From Streptomyces sp. AC512_CC834 (lineage in GTDB: Bacteria; Actinomycetota; Actinomycetes; Streptomycetales; Streptomycetaceae), in NCBI RefSeq assembly GCF_019049325.1, contig NZ_JAGMUO010000065.1:124001-188000 (forward strand): a stretch of 64,000 nucleotides of DNA, in the 5' to 3' direction. Under the pieces are notes generated by a model. It was not told the origin of the DNA. It saw only the letters and a program-made list of their open reading frames with translations, and made no database searches. The position numbers and the translations under genes were made by a program. Of this stretch, positions 25,474-35,359 are shown piece by piece (position 1 is the stretch's first letter; each line of letters begins with the position of its first letter).

Positions 25474-26145
25474 TCAGCGCGGTGGCCTCACCAGGCCGGA
25501 GCGGTAGGCGTGGGAGACCAGTTGGGCGCGGTCGCGGGCGCCGAGTTTGGTCTTGGCGCGTTGGACGTGGGTGCGTACGGTCAGCGGGCTGAGGAACAGT
25601 TCGGCCGCGATCTCCTTGTCGGACTTGCCGTCCGCGACCAGGGCCGTCACCTGCCGCTCCCGGGCGGTGAGGGCGGCCAGGTCCTCGGGCAACACGGGGG
25701 AGGCTGCGGGGTCCGGGGAATCGAGGAACCGGGTGATGAGGCTGCGGGTGGCCGCGGCGGACAGGAGGGCGTCGCCGGCGGCCACCGTGCGGATGCCGTC
25801 GAGGAGTTCCTCGGCCGTGACGTCCTTGCCCAGGAAGCCGCTCGCGCCGATGCGCAGTGCTCGGGCGACGTGCTCGTCGGTCTCGAAGGTGGTGAGGACG
25901 AGGACCCGGGTGTCCTGGAGGCCGGGGTCGGCGCAGATGGCGGCGGTGGCGGCGAGGCCGTCGGTGCCGGGCATGCGGATGTCCATGAGGACGAGGTCGG
26001 GGCGGTGGGTGCGGGTCAGCGCGATGGCGTCCTGACCGTCGGCGGCTTCGGCGACGACTTCCAGGTCCTCGCTCGAGTCGATGAGGATCCGGAAGGTCGC
26101 CCGCAGCAGAGCCTGGTCGTCGGCGAGCAGCACGCGGATGGTCAT
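25474..26145 (-). CDS. NarL/LuxR-type response regulator
   Basis: A 223-residue response regulator: receiver domain with the acidic pair (LLADDQ) and phospho-acceptor Asp in LVLMDIRMPG near residue 56, the conserved Lys in GKD near 106, and a C-terminal LuxR HTH (LTARERQVTALVADGKSDKEIAAELFLSPLTVRTHVQRAKTKLG order of elements). Its ATG overlaps the kinase stop by four bases, so the pair is co-translated. With the MMPL transporter upstream, it may sense or respond to an envelope-active compound. Confidence 0.92.
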   Translation of the reverse strand: MTIRVLLADDQALLRATFRILIDSSEDLEVVAEAADGQDAIALTRTHRPDLVLMDIRMPGTDGLAATAAICADPGLQDTRVLVLTTFETDEHVARALRIGASGFLGKDVTAEELLDGIRTVAAGDALLSAAATRSLITRFLDSPDPAASPVLPEDLAALTARERQVTALVADGKSDKEIAAELFLSPLTVRTHVQRAKTKLGARDRAQLVSHAYRSGLVRPPR

Positions 26146-27320
26146 TGGGGCTGTTCCCTTGGTGGAGGAGGGGCGGGCAGTTCGGCGGTGACGGAGAAGC
26201 CGCCTTCGGGCAGGGCGCCCGCCCGCAGACGGCCGCCGGAGGTCTGGGCGCGTTCCCGCATGCCGACGAGGCCGAAGCCGCCGTCGGGGGCCGGTGGGCG
26301 CGGGGTGGCGCCTCCGTCGTCGGCAACCGTGAGGGTCAGCCGGTCGTGGGCGTAGGCGAGGTGCACGTCCGCCGTGCCGGCGTCGGTGTGTTTGGTGACG
26401 TTGGTGAGGGCCTCCTGCACGATCCGGAAGGCGGTCAGGTCCACTCCGGGCGGCAGGGGGCGCCGCACGCCCTCGGTGGTGACGGTGACGAGGAGTCCGG
26501 CGGAGCCGAACGCGGAGACCAGTTCGGGGAGTCGGCGGAGTCCGGGCGGGGGTTGCAGGGCGTCCTCGGGGTCGTCGGAGCGGCGCAGCAGACCGACGGT
26601 GGCCTTCAGTTCGCGCAGTGCCGATGCGGTGGTGCCGGTCAGGTGCGAGAGGATCTCGTGGGCCTGTTCCGGGTGGGTGCGGGCGAGGTGGGCGGCGGTG
26701 CCGGCCTGGGCGTTGGCCAGCGCCATGTGGTGGGCGACGACGTCGTGCAGTTCGCGGGCGATGCGGACGCGTTCCTCGGCGACGCGTCGGTGGGCCTCTT
26801 CCTCGCGGGTGCGCTCGGCGTGCTCGGCCCGGGTGTGGACGGCGTCGACGTAGGCGCGTCGGCTTCTGACCGCCGTGCCGGCCAGAACGGGAAACAGCAT
26901 CCAGGCGACCGGGCCGAAGCTCTCGTTCACCCACGGCTGGCCGTTGCGCCCGGAGAGCAGCGCGGTCGGGACGATCAGCGCGACGGCTCCGAGGTAGGAG
27001 ACGTAGGCCGCTCGCTGCGGGGTGCGGGCGGCCGCTTCGTACAGCGCGACCAGCACGGGTGTCAGCAGCAGCGGCAGGACCGGATAGCCCACCGCCACGG
27101 ACACGGCGGCGCAGGCGGCGGTCGTCAGGACGGCGGCTCGCGGGTGGTCGCGGCGCCGCAGCAGGCCCGCGGTGGCCGCGAGGGCCAGGGGCTGGCCCGC
27201 CCACCAGCCGGGGTCTCCCTCCACGTACTGCCGGCTGGTGACGGCGAGCGCCAGCAGCAGGAAGGCCGCCTCGACGAGGTGCGGGTGGCCATCGGCGTAC
27301 CGTCGCCAACTGCTGAGCAT
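26142..27320 (-). CDS. Sensor histidine kinase, HisKA_3 type
   Basis: A 392-residue two-component sensor kinase. About five membrane helices span residues 15-155, with almost no extracellular domain, which suggests intramembrane sensing. The dimerisation/phospho-acceptor segment is RIARELHDVVAHHMA with the His near residue 192; the HATPase domain has EALTNVTKHT (N box), VADDGG and GFGLVGMRERA (G boxes). The ATG at 27320 follows GAGGAGG. It partners the response regulator through a 4-base overlap and is 92 bases downstream of the MMPL transporter in the same direction. Confidence 0.92.
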   Translation of the reverse strand: MLSSWRRYADGHPHLVEAAFLLLALAVTSRQYVEGDPGWWAGQPLALAATAGLLRRRDHPRAAVLTTAACAAVSVAVGYPVLPLLLTPVLVALYEAAARTPQRAAYVSYLGAVALIVPTALLSGRNGQPWVNESFGPVAWMLFPVLAGTAVRSRRAYVDAVHTRAEHAERTREEEAHRRVAEERVRIARELHDVVAHHMALANAQAGTAAHLARTHPEQAHEILSHLTGTTASALRELKATVGLLRRSDDPEDALQPPPGLRRLPELVSAFGSAGLLVTVTTEGVRRPLPPGVDLTAFRIVQEALTNVTKHTDAGTADVHLAYAHDRLTLTVADDGGATPRPPAPDGGFGLVGMRERAQTSGGRLRAGALPEGGFSVTAELPAPPPPREQPQ

Positions 27321-27412
27321 GAGTTCCTCCTCGGACCAGGATCGCCGATGCGGCCCGCGCACGTCAGGGGGGCCGCCCGTGTCACGCACGGGCGGCCTTC
27401 CCGGGGCGCGGT

Positions 27413-29677
27413 TCAGAGGCGCACCGGGTCCTGCTGTTCGGCGCCGGGCCCGGCGGCGAGCGCCGGGGCGGGGGCCCGGCGGCCGAGGGCCTCGCCCTCC
27501 ACGTCGACCCGCGGGAGCAGCCGGTCCAGCCGGCGTGGCAGCCACCACGCCCGCTCGCCGAGCAGGACGAGGACGGCGGGCACGAACGCCATGCGGACGA
27601 CGAAGGCGTCGAACAGGACGGCGAGCGCCAGGCCGAGGCCGACCATCTTGAGCAGGGTCTCGCCGCCGGTCATGAAGCCCGCGAAGACGGCCGTCATGAT
27701 GACCGCGGCGGCGGTCACGACCCGCCCGCTGTGGCGGAACCCGGTGACGACGGCCTCGGCGGGCGGCTCCCCGTGGATGACGGCCTCCCGCATCCGCGAC
27801 ACGAGGAACACCTGGTAGTCCATGGCGAGGCCGAAGACGATGCCCACCAGCATGAGCGGCATCGTGCTCATGATCGGTCCGGTCTCGTCGATGCCCAGGA
27901 GTCCGGCCCCGTGGCCGTTCTGGAAGACGGTGACGAGTGCGCCGAAGGACGCCCCGACCGACAGCAGGAAGCCGAGGGCGGCCTTGAGCGGTACGAGTAC
28001 GGACCGGAAGACGACCAGCAGCAGGAGGAAGGCCAGGCCGACGACGACCACCAGGTACGGGATGAGGGCGTCCGTCATCTTCTGGGCGACGTCGATGTTG
28101 AGCGCGGTGGTGCCGGTCACCTCGAAGGTCGTGCCGGTGGCGGTCTGGGTCGCGGGGCGCTCTTCGCGGATGGTGTGGACGAGTTCCTTGGTCCGCTCGC
28201 TGGTGGGCGCGGTGGCCGGGACGGCCTGGATGACCGCGGTGTCCTTCGCGGCGTTGAACCGGGGCGGCGACACGGAGACCACTCCCCCGGTGCCGGCGAC
28301 CTTCTTGGCGACCGCCGTGACCGCGGAGCGCGGGTCGTCGGCCTGCCGGGCGTCCACGACGATGGTCAGCGGGCCGTTGAACCCGGGGCCGAAGCCGTCC
28401 GCGAGGGCGTCGTACGCCCGGCGCTGGGTGGTGGAGGTGGGCTTGGCCTCGTCACCGGGCATGCCGAGCCGCAGGTCCAGCGCCGGCACGGCGAGAGCGC
28501 CCAGTACGGCCACCGAGCCGAGCAGCACGGGCACCGGGCGGCGCCGGACGAACCGGGCCCAGCGGGCGCTCCACTCCCCGGTTTCGGCGCCCCGCTCCCC
28601 GGTTTCCCGGACCCGCCGGGCGGGACGGGGCTTGGCCCCCTCGCGAGCCTTCGCTCCCTCGCGAGCCCGGCGGGCCAGCAGGGCATCGGGCCAGAAGCCG
28701 AACAGCGCGGGCACCAGGGTCAGTGTGATCAGCACCGCGAAGACGACGGCGCCGGCGGCGGCCAGGCCCATCCGCGTCAGGGACGGGACTCCGATCACCG
28801 ACAGGCCGGCCAGCGCGATGACCACGGTGAGTCCGGCGAAGACGACCGCGGATCCGGCCGTGCCCGCGGCCAGCCCCGCGGCCTCCTGGGCGTGGTGTCC
28901 CTTGGCCCGCTCCTCGCGGTAGCGGGAGACGACGAGCAGGGCGTAGTCGACTCCCACCGCGATGCCGATCATCATCGCCAGTTCGCTGTCGGTGGAGGAC
29001 AGGCCGAGGGCGCCGCCCAGCGCGATGACCGAGGTGAGGGTGAGGGCCACGCCGACGACGGCGGTGATCAGCGGCAGCCCGGCGGCCGCCAGCGATCCGA
29101 AGGTGATCAGGAGAACCACCGCGGCGACACCGATGCCCAGGAACTCGCCGATCCCGGTCGACGGTTCGCCCGCCAGGGCGTCGCCGCCGGCCTCGACGGT
29201 CAGGCCCGAGTGCCGGGCCTCCTCCACCGCTTCCGTGAGATCTTCCCTGTCGGCGTCGGTGACCTTGTCGTCGGTCACCTCGTAGGTGACGGTGGCGTAC
29301 GCCGTGGACGCGTCCTCGCTGACCGTCGCCCCCTCGAGGGGGTCCGACACCGCGGCGACCTGTGGTCCGTCGGCCACCTCGGCCACCAGGGTGTCGATCG
29401 CCGCCCGGTACTCGGTCGCCGTGACCTTGCGGCCGTCCGGTGCGACGAGGACGATCCGGGCGCTCGAGCCCTCCGCCTCGGCGTCCGGGAACCGTTCGTT
29501 GATGAGGTCGAACGCCTGCTGGGACTCGATTCCCGGCATCGAGTCCGAGTCCTCACCCGCCTCGCCGGCGCTCATGGCGCCGAGTCCGACGACGGCGAGG
29601 ACGGCCACCCACAGGAGCGTCACCCACCGGCGCCGTCGGAAGGCGCCACGTCCCAACCGGTACAACAGGATTGCCAT
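27413..29677 (-). CDS. MMPL/RND-family transporter
   Basis: A 754-residue membrane transporter of the actinobacterial MMPL type: one N-terminal helix, an extracellular domain, five to six helices (GIGVAAVVLLITFGSL, MMIGIAVGVDYALLVVSRYREE), a second extracellular domain, and a second helix set (MLVGIVFGLAMDYQVFLVSRMREA). The paired GxxVDYALxxxSRxRE motifs are the SSD/MMPL signature. Such proteins export lipids, siderophores or drugs with proton motive force. The ATG at 29677 follows GGAGA. The downstream two-component genes share its direction and may form one operon. Confidence 0.92.
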   Translation of the reverse strand: MAILLYRLGRGAFRRRRWVTLLWVAVLAVVGLGAMSAGEAGEDSDSMPGIESQQAFDLINERFPDAEAEGSSARIVLVAPDGRKVTATEYRAAIDTLVAEVADGPQVAAVSDPLEGATVSEDASTAYATVTYEVTDDKVTDADREDLTEAVEEARHSGLTVEAGGDALAGEPSTGIGEFLGIGVAAVVLLITFGSLAAAGLPLITAVVGVALTLTSVIALGGALGLSSTDSELAMMIGIAVGVDYALLVVSRYREERAKGHHAQEAAGLAAGTAGSAVVFAGLTVVIALAGLSVIGVPSLTRMGLAAAGAVVFAVLITLTLVPALFGFWPDALLARRAREGAKAREGAKPRPARRVRETGERGAETGEWSARWARFVRRRPVPVLLGSVAVLGALAVPALDLRLGMPGDEAKPTSTTQRRAYDALADGFGPGFNGPLTIVVDARQADDPRSAVTAVAKKVAGTGGVVSVSPPRFNAAKDTAVIQAVPATAPTSERTKELVHTIREERPATQTATGTTFEVTGTTALNIDVAQKMTDALIPYLVVVVGLAFLLLLVVFRSVLVPLKAALGFLLSVGASFGALVTVFQNGHGAGLLGIDETGPIMSTMPLMLVGIVFGLAMDYQVFLVSRMREAVIHGEPPAEAVVTGFRHSGRVVTAAAVIMTAVFAGFMTGGETLLKMVGLGLALAVLFDAFVVRMAFVPAVLVLLGERAWWLPRRLDRLLPRVDVEGEALGRRAPAPALAAGPGAEQQDPVRL

Positions 29678-29768
29678 GGAGAGGTCTCCGCATCTGATCT
29701 GGGGAACCTCTCCAGCCTCACCGGGCGGGCCCCGCCCCGTCGTCGTCCCCACCGACCGTCGCGTGTAC

Positions 29769-30419
29769 TCAGTTTCGAGTACCGCCGGGCTCCGGCTCCG
29801 GGGAGTCCTCCGCTCCTCCCTCCCCCGCGAAGCGCATGTCCACGACGGTGGCGGCGAAGACCAGGGGGCCGGGAAGCAGTGGGATCAGTACGGGGATGGA
29901 CCAGAGGAGCAGCGCGGCCAGGACGACCGCGCCGGTCAGCAGGAGGCTGCCGCGCGGGTCGGCGACGGAGCGCAGGAGACCCTCGCGCGGGGACAGTGCG
30001 TGCGGTGCCGCAAGCGCGGTCGTGCGCAGTGCCACCACCGCGATACCGAGGGCGAGCAGGACCAGCGCGGGGGCCATGACGTCCGCGCCGGGCATGGTGC
30101 TGCGCGCCAGCGCGGAGTCGACCAGCAGGATGCCGGCGAGGAGCGGCAGGGCCAGACCGCCGGCGAGTGAGCCCCGGGTCAGACGGGCACGCAGGTGGCG
30201 GGCGTACGTACCGGTCCTGACGGGCACCGCGTCCTCGGCCGCCCGGCGCAGGGTGGCCGACGCGGCGGCGAACGCGGCCGGCGCGGTCACGACGGGCAGG
30301 CAGGCGACGCCGGTGAGCAGGCCCACCAGCAGCATGTCGGCGAAGAGGGTGAAGCCGGCCGAGAACACCTCTCCGGGTTCCCTGCGGTCGCTGGGCGGCA
30401 GCGCGGGTGCCTGGGTCAT
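29769..30419 (-). CDS. DUF624-like membrane protein of the ABC cluster
   Basis: A 216-residue membrane protein with about five helices. GFTLFADMLLVGLLTGVACLPVVTAPAAFAA and VPVRTGTYARHLRARLTRG resemble DUF624 (YesL-like) proteins, which occur downstream of sugar ABC transporters in Gram-positive bacteria. It starts four bases after the second permease stop, so it belongs to that operon. Its role is unknown; a chaperone or accessory role for the transporter is often assumed. Confidence 0.72.
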   Translation of the reverse strand: MTQAPALPPSDRREPGEVFSAGFTLFADMLLVGLLTGVACLPVVTAPAAFAAASATLRRAAEDAVPVRTGTYARHLRARLTRGSLAGGLALPLLAGILLVDSALARSTMPGADVMAPALVLLALGIAVVALRTTALAAPHALSPREGLLRSVADPRGSLLLTGAVVLAALLLWSIPVLIPLLPGPLVFAATVVDMRFAGEGGAEDSPEPEPGGTRN

Positions 30420-30423
30420 GGTG

Positions 30424-31260
30424 TCAGCCCTTCAGTCCGGAGGTGGCCATGCCCTGCACCAGGTAGCGCTGGAAGACGAAGAAGAACAGCACGATCGGCA
30501 GCACGGAGATCACGGACATCGCGAACATGGGGCCGTAGGCGGAGGTGCTGGACTGGTCGACGAAGCTGCGCAGGGCGAGGGTGATGGTGAACTTCTCCGG
30601 GGCGAACAGATAGATCATCTGCGTGAAGAAGTCGTTCCACGTCCAGATGAAGGTGAAGATCGCCGTGGTGATCAGGGACGGCCGGCTCAGCGGCAGCGTG
30701 ACCGACCAGTACGTGCGGAAGGCGCCGCAGCCGTCGATGCGGGCGGACTCCTCCAGCTCGCGGGGCAGACCCCGCATGAACTGGACGATGAGGAAGACGA
30801 AGAACGCCTCGGTGGCCAGGAACTTCGGCAGGATCAGCGGCCAGTAGGTGTCCACCATGCCGAGCCGGTTGAAGATGATGTACTGCGGGATCAGCACGAC
30901 GTGGTGCGGCAGCATCAGCGTCGCGACCATGAAGGCGAACATCACCTTGCTCATGCGAAAGCGCAGCCGGGCGAAGGCGTAGGCGGCCAGGGAGCAGGAC
31001 ACCACGTTGCCGATGACGGCGCCGCCCGCGATCAGCAGGGAGTTGCCCAGCAGCCGGCTCACCGGGACTCCGGACACTCCGTCCAGGGCGGTCGTGTAGT
31101 TCGACCACTCGAGGTGGCTGGGCCACAGGTCGAGGCTGGTCACCACCTCGTCGGCCGGTTTGAGCGACGTGGCGAGCAGCCAGGCCAGGGGGTACAGCAG
31201 GACGAGCAGTCCCACGACGGCGATCGTGTGCGGGAGCCATCGCCTGGTGGTGAGGTTCAT
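30424..31260 (-). CDS. Carbohydrate ABC transporter permease (MalG type)
   Basis: A 278-residue inner permease with six helices. The EAA loop, which docks the ATPase, reads RELEESARIDGCGAFRTYWSVTLPLSRP. The start ATG overlaps the stop of the first permease (ATGA). No ATPase gene is present in the cluster, so it probably uses a shared MsiK-type ATPase encoded elsewhere, as Streptomyces sugar importers normally do. Confidence 0.93.
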   Translation of the reverse strand: MNLTTRRWLPHTIAVVGLLVLLYPLAWLLATSLKPADEVVTSLDLWPSHLEWSNYTTALDGVSGVPVSRLLGNSLLIAGGAVIGNVVSCSLAAYAFARLRFRMSKVMFAFMVATLMLPHHVVLIPQYIIFNRLGMVDTYWPLILPKFLATEAFFVFLIVQFMRGLPRELEESARIDGCGAFRTYWSVTLPLSRPSLITTAIFTFIWTWNDFFTQMIYLFAPEKFTITLALRSFVDQSSTSAYGPMFAMSVISVLPIVLFFFVFQRYLVQGMATSGLKG

Positions 31261-32225
31261 CGTCCCTCCTCGTCCGCGTAGAAGACCCAGGACCTGGAGG
31301 TCCTGAACAGGATCAGGGTGATGACGCCGATGGCGATGAGCAGCAGCCAGGCCATGGCCGCCGCGTAACCCATGTGGGAGGCGGTGAAGCCGCGTTCGTA
31401 GAGGTACAGGGTGTAGAACATGGTCGAGTCGGCGGGGCCGCCCTCGCCGCCGCTGACCGCGAAGGCCGGGGTGAACACCTGGAACGACTGGATCATCTCC
31501 AGCACCAGGTTGAAGAAGACGACCGGGGACAGCATGGGCACGGTGACGGAGACGAACTGCCGCCAGCGGCCCGCGCCGTCCAGCGCCGCCGCCTCGTACA
31601 GTTCGGGCGAGATCTGCTGGAGCCCGGCCAGGAAGATCACCATGGGTGCGCCGAACTGCCACACCGTCAGCAGGACGATGACGTACACCGCGAGGTCCGG
31701 GTTGCCTACCCAGCCGCCGAGGTCGATGCCGAGGGAACCGAGAACGCTGGGTACGGAGCCGCCGTCGTTGAACAGCGCGCGCCACACCAGGGCGATCGAC
31801 ATGCTGGCCCCGAGCAGCGAGGGCGCGTAGAAGGCGGAGCGGTAGAAGGCGCGGCCGCGGCCGAGGTTCTTCAGGAGCATCGCCGCCCCGAGCGCGAGGA
31901 TCAGCTTCAGCGGCACGGCGACGACCACGTACAGGAGTGTGGTGCCGACCGAGCGCCAGAACCGGGGGTCCTCGGTGAGCATCTCGGTGTAGTTGCGCAG
32001 GCCCACCCAGTGCGGCGGGTCGAAGAGGTTGTAGTCCGTGAAGGACAGGTACAGCGACACGGCCATCGGTACGAGCGTCAGGACGGCGGCGCCGAGCATC
32101 CACGGGGTGAGGAACACGTAGGCGGGCCACTGCTGTTCGCGGCGGCCGCGGCGGCGCTTGGCCGGCGGCCGCGGTTCGGTCGTGCGGTGGGCGTGCGCGG
32201 GCGCCCTGGTCGACACCGTGCTCAT
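31257..32225 (-). CDS. Carbohydrate ABC transporter permease (MalF type)
   Basis: A 322-residue permease with a basic N-terminal tail (PAKRRRGRREQQWPAYVFLTPW) and six helices. The EAA loop reads PELYEAAALDGAGRWRQFVSVTVPMLSP. Its start overlaps the binding-protein stop by four bases, and its stop overlaps the second permease start, so SBP, MalF-type and MalG-type subunits are translated as one coupled unit. Confidence 0.93.
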   Translation of the reverse strand: MSTVSTRAPAHAHRTTEPRPPAKRRRGRREQQWPAYVFLTPWMLGAAVLTLVPMAVSLYLSFTDYNLFDPPHWVGLRNYTEMLTEDPRFWRSVGTTLLYVVVAVPLKLILALGAAMLLKNLGRGRAFYRSAFYAPSLLGASMSIALVWRALFNDGGSVPSVLGSLGIDLGGWVGNPDLAVYVIVLLTVWQFGAPMVIFLAGLQQISPELYEAAALDGAGRWRQFVSVTVPMLSPVVFFNLVLEMIQSFQVFTPAFAVSGGEGGPADSTMFYTLYLYERGFTASHMGYAAAMAWLLLIAIGVITLILFRTSRSWVFYADEEGR

Positions 32226-33562
32226 GACCGCAGCTCCCGGTTGGCCTCGTCGATGAATTCCCGTGCCGCCTCCCGCGGGGAGGTCAGTTCGTACATCACA
32301 CGCTGGTAGGCGCGTTTGAAGGCGGTCTGGATGGCGACGTCGCCCCGGGGCGGCGCGGGGGGCGGGGCGTCCAGGCCGTACTTCTCCATCTTCTGCGCGT
32401 ACTGGTAGATCTCCCGCTCGGCCCCTTCCAGCGTCTTGGCGACCCGGGCGGCGATCTTGCGGTTGGGCGGTGTGGAGCGGGTGAAGCCGAGGACGTCGCC
32501 GGCCCGCTCGTCGTTGAGGAGGAAGTCGACCAGTGCGGTCGCCTCCTTGGGGTGGTCGCTGTTCGCCCCGACGCCTAGGAGCATGGAGGGTTTGAAGTAC
32601 GCGCCCTGGCGCCCGTCGGTGGTGGGGACGGGCGCGAAGTGGACCTGGTCGCCGAGGAGTGCGGGGTATCCGGGGAACGGGGCGTCCCAGGTGAAGTCGG
32701 CGGCGGCGAGCCCGCGGCCCATGGGCGACATCTCGGTGGTGTTGGCCTGCGAGGTGTCCGCGGCCTCGGCGACCACGCCTTCCTCGCGCAGCTTGTCGCA
32801 GAACGTCCAGAACTCCGTGAGGTCGTCCTCGGTGAAGCCCAGCTTCGTCTGGCTCGCGTAGAGCTTCCCGCCGCGGCTGCGCAGCCAGTCCTCGAAGATG
32901 TCCTCGTTGACGCCGTTGTCGTTGGCGCCCACCACGTCACGTCCGTCGGGGGACTCGAGGCCCAGTGCGGTGATCCTCCGGTTGGCCTCGGCCCATTCCT
33001 GCCAGGTCCAGTCGGGCTGGGGGGTGGGGATGCCGGCCTGCTGGTAGATCTTGGAGTCGTAGGCGTAGCCGGTGATGCCGCGGCCCATCGGCACGGCGTA
33101 CTGCCGGCCCTCGAAGGTGCCGGTGCGCAGGAACTCCTCGTCCATCTCGGAGGTGCGGATGGCGCCGCCGGCGACGGCTTCGTCGAGCGGCAGGAGGGCG
33201 CCTCCGCCCGAGTACTGGGAGATCTGCCGGTAGTCGAGCTGGGCGACGTCCGGGATGCCGCCGCCGGCCGCCTGGGTGGCCAGCTTCTGCATGTACGAGC
33301 CGAAGTCGGCGTTCGACGTGCGGACGGTGACGCCGGGGTGTTCCTTCTCGAAGAGTTCCACGGCCTTCCTGGTGCGCTCGGCGCGGTCGTCGTTGCCCCA
33401 CCAGGAGAAGGTGAGGGTGACGCCGCCGGACGACACGTCGCCGGAGGAAGAGGAGCAGGCGCTGAGCGATGCCGTCAGCGCGGTGCTGAGACCGACGGCG
33501 GCTGCGGCCAGGACGGCCCGGCGGCTCGGGAGTCGGCGCCGGCCGCTTCGTGGCTCGGGCAT
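32222..33562 (-). CDS. Sugar-binding lipoprotein of ABC transporter
   Basis: A 446-residue extracellular solute-binding protein of family 1. A lipoprotein signal with twin arginines (RRRLPSRRAVLAAAAVGLST) leads to the lipobox LSAC with Cys36. The mature part has VTLTFSWWGNDDRAERTRKAVELFEKEHPGV and ends with REFIDEANRELRS, as in oligosaccharide-binding proteins. It is first of the four transport genes and lies 127 bases downstream of the cupin gene, in the same direction. Confidence 0.93.
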   Translation of the reverse strand: MPEPRSGRRRLPSRRAVLAAAAVGLSTALTASLSACSSSSGDVSSGGVTLTFSWWGNDDRAERTRKAVELFEKEHPGVTVRTSNADFGSYMQKLATQAAGGGIPDVAQLDYRQISQYSGGGALLPLDEAVAGGAIRTSEMDEEFLRTGTFEGRQYAVPMGRGITGYAYDSKIYQQAGIPTPQPDWTWQEWAEANRRITALGLESPDGRDVVGANDNGVNEDIFEDWLRSRGGKLYASQTKLGFTEDDLTEFWTFCDKLREEGVVAEAADTSQANTTEMSPMGRGLAAADFTWDAPFPGYPALLGDQVHFAPVPTTDGRQGAYFKPSMLLGVGANSDHPKEATALVDFLLNDERAGDVLGFTRSTPPNRKIAARVAKTLEGAEREIYQYAQKMEKYGLDAPPPAPPRGDVAIQTAFKRAYQRVMYELTSPREAAREFIDEANRELRS

Positions 33563-33689
33563 GGGGGGCCTTCCCAGGGGGTGCGTGGATGGGTGGGGCT
33601 GAGGCTCGGGTGGTACCCGCCGTTCGGGAGAGGGGGAGAACGCGGGGGCGAGCCGTGGGGGCGAGCCGTGGGGGACGACGGACCGGAGG

Positions 33690-34418
33690 TCAGATGCCCG
33701 GGTAGACGGCCAGCCTGCCGCACATGCCGAAGCGTCCGCGTGCCGTGGGCCCGGTGGCGGACACCCGGGCGTCGGCGAGGTGTCCGTCGTTCCTGCCGCG
33801 CAGGGCGTCGAGTTGGGTCCGGGTCGCCTCGGCTGCGGCGTGCGCGCCCTCGCGCCAGCGCCGCTCCCACGCCGCCAGCCGGGGCCGCACCAGCTCGGCG
33901 GCCGCCCGCTGGAACGCCGCCAGCGGCTCCGGATCGCCGCTCTCGGTGGCCTCGCGCAGCTCCAGGAAACGCCGGGTCGCCAGGTCGCGGCGAGCGCGCG
34001 CGACCCTCACCTGCTCGGCCTCGGGGACATCGGCGGGGATGCGGATCGCGTCGGCGTACGTGTCGGGATCGGCGAGCAGGTCCCCGGGCAGGGTGAGGAC
34101 GGCGTCGCCCGCCTCGGGCAGACCGCTGTTCTGCATCACGACGGTGATTTCGAGGCCCGAGTCGTTGATCAGGCGGTGGATCGTGCCGGGCGTGAACCAG
34201 GCGACCGTGCCCGGCTCCAGGGGGGTCTCCTGGAAGCCCGAGGTGGTGAGGGTCTGCACCGCGCCCCGGCCCGACGTGACCACGTAACCCTCGCTGCAGG
34301 TGAGGTGCAGGTGGGGGGTGCCTCCGCCGGGCAGTCCCTCGACGGTCGGCCAGTCGTAGACGGTCAGCCGGGACACGCCCACCGCTCCCGGGAAGCCGTC
34401 GTACGTGGCGCTCACCAT
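33690..34418 (-). CDS. Cupin-domain protein of the sugar cluster
   Basis: A 242-residue protein with an N-terminal cupin barrel: GGGTPHLHLTCSEGYVVTSGRGAVQ supplies the first metal motif (HxH...E...G) and PGTVAWFTPGTIHRLINDSG the second. Residues from about 130 are helical and charged with no known domain. GGAGG stands eight bases before the ATG at 34418, which lies within the last codons of the PmoA-like gene (7-base overlap). It may be a sugar isomerase or a sugar-binding sensor; the reaction is not known. Confidence 0.8.
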   Translation of the reverse strand: MVSATYDGFPGAVGVSRLTVYDWPTVEGLPGGGTPHLHLTCSEGYVVTSGRGAVQTLTTSGFQETPLEPGTVAWFTPGTIHRLINDSGLEITVVMQNSGLPEAGDAVLTLPGDLLADPDTYADAIRIPADVPEAEQVRVARARRDLATRRFLELREATESGDPEPLAAFQRAAAELVRPRLAAWERRWREGAHAAAEATRTQLDALRGRNDGHLADARVSATGPTARGRFGMCGRLAVYPGI

Positions 34419-35359
34419 GTGAGTCCCTCCAGGTGGGCGGCGACCCGCGCCCGGTCCCAGGCGCCGTCGGCGACGAGCACGCGGTAGCCGCGGGCGAGCG
34501 TTTCGCCGGGCGGCAGGACCAGCTCCTCGTGGAACGCCCAGGACGGGGCGACCGCGGCGAAGGGGTCGCTGCGCACGAACCAGTGCGCCGGGTGGGTGCC
34601 CTTCTCGCCCAAGTGGTCGTTGGAGGGGGCGTGTTCGAAGACGACCGTGGCGTGGCCGTCCCGTCCGTCGTGCTCGCCGACGTACGCCAGCCAGGAGGCC
34701 TGGCTGCCCATGAGGTCGCCCTCGGACGGGTCCACGGACGATTTCATGGACGACGAAGCGGTGAAGACCGTGCCGTCGCGGAAGGCGCGGGGGCCGCGCC
34801 AGAACAGCCCGGTGTATCCGGCCGCGGGGCGCCCGTGGGTGGTGGGGCTGCCGAACCGCAGTGGTTCGGCACGCCGGTTGGTGATCGCCGACGTCCAGGT
34901 GAGCGTCCAGCTCCCGGTTTCCGGGTCGACGTCGCGCACCTCGATACGGCGTTCCTCCTCGGCCCACAGTTCGCCGCCGTGCGGGTGCCAGGTCAGCTTC
35001 TCGGCGATCACGGCGCGGTCCGACGAGGCGCTGACCTCCTCGAAGGCCACGTGGGCCATCGAGCCGACCTTCTCCGGAAGGGCGAGGTAGCCCTCGCCGT
35101 GCACATAGGTGTTGCCGCCCCACAGGTTCTGTCCGGAGAGGTGGGAGGCGGTCAACTGGAGTCCCTTGTGCCAGCGGTGGTCGTTGGGCCGGTAGTCGGT
35201 GACGAGTGCCCCGGACAGGGTCCGGACCGGGTGCAGATACGGCTTGGGCGCCTCCCAGCCGGCCTCGGGGCGGTACACGTAGGAGAACAGTTCGGTGCCG
35301 GCCGCCGTGTGGGCCACGGTGATGCGGTCACCGTGGACGTGGGTCAGTGAGAGCGTCAT
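34412..35359 (-). CDS. PmoA-like (DUF6807) protein
   Basis: A 315-residue protein of the PmoA/DUF6807 type found in sugar utilisation clusters. Telling segments are YRPEAGWEAPKPYLHPVRTLSG, NDHRWHKGLQLTASHLSGQNLWGG with the conserved DHxxHxG-like motif, and GRPAAGYTGLFWRGPRAF. The start overlaps the oxidoreductase stop (ATGA). The family name comes from a methane oxidation locus by history; here the context says carbohydrate catabolism. The reaction is unproven. Confidence 0.82.
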   Translation of the reverse strand: MTLSLTHVHGDRITVAHTAAGTELFSYVYRPEAGWEAPKPYLHPVRTLSGALVTDYRPNDHRWHKGLQLTASHLSGQNLWGGNTYVHGEGYLALPEKVGSMAHVAFEEVSASSDRAVIAEKLTWHPHGGELWAEEERRIEVRDVDPETGSWTLTWTSAITNRRAEPLRFGSPTTHGRPAAGYTGLFWRGPRAFRDGTVFTASSSMKSSVDPSEGDLMGSQASWLAYVGEHDGRDGHATVVFEHAPSNDHLGEKGTHPAHWFVRSDPFAAVAPSWAFHEELVLPPGETLARGYRVLVADGAWDRARVAAHLEGLTW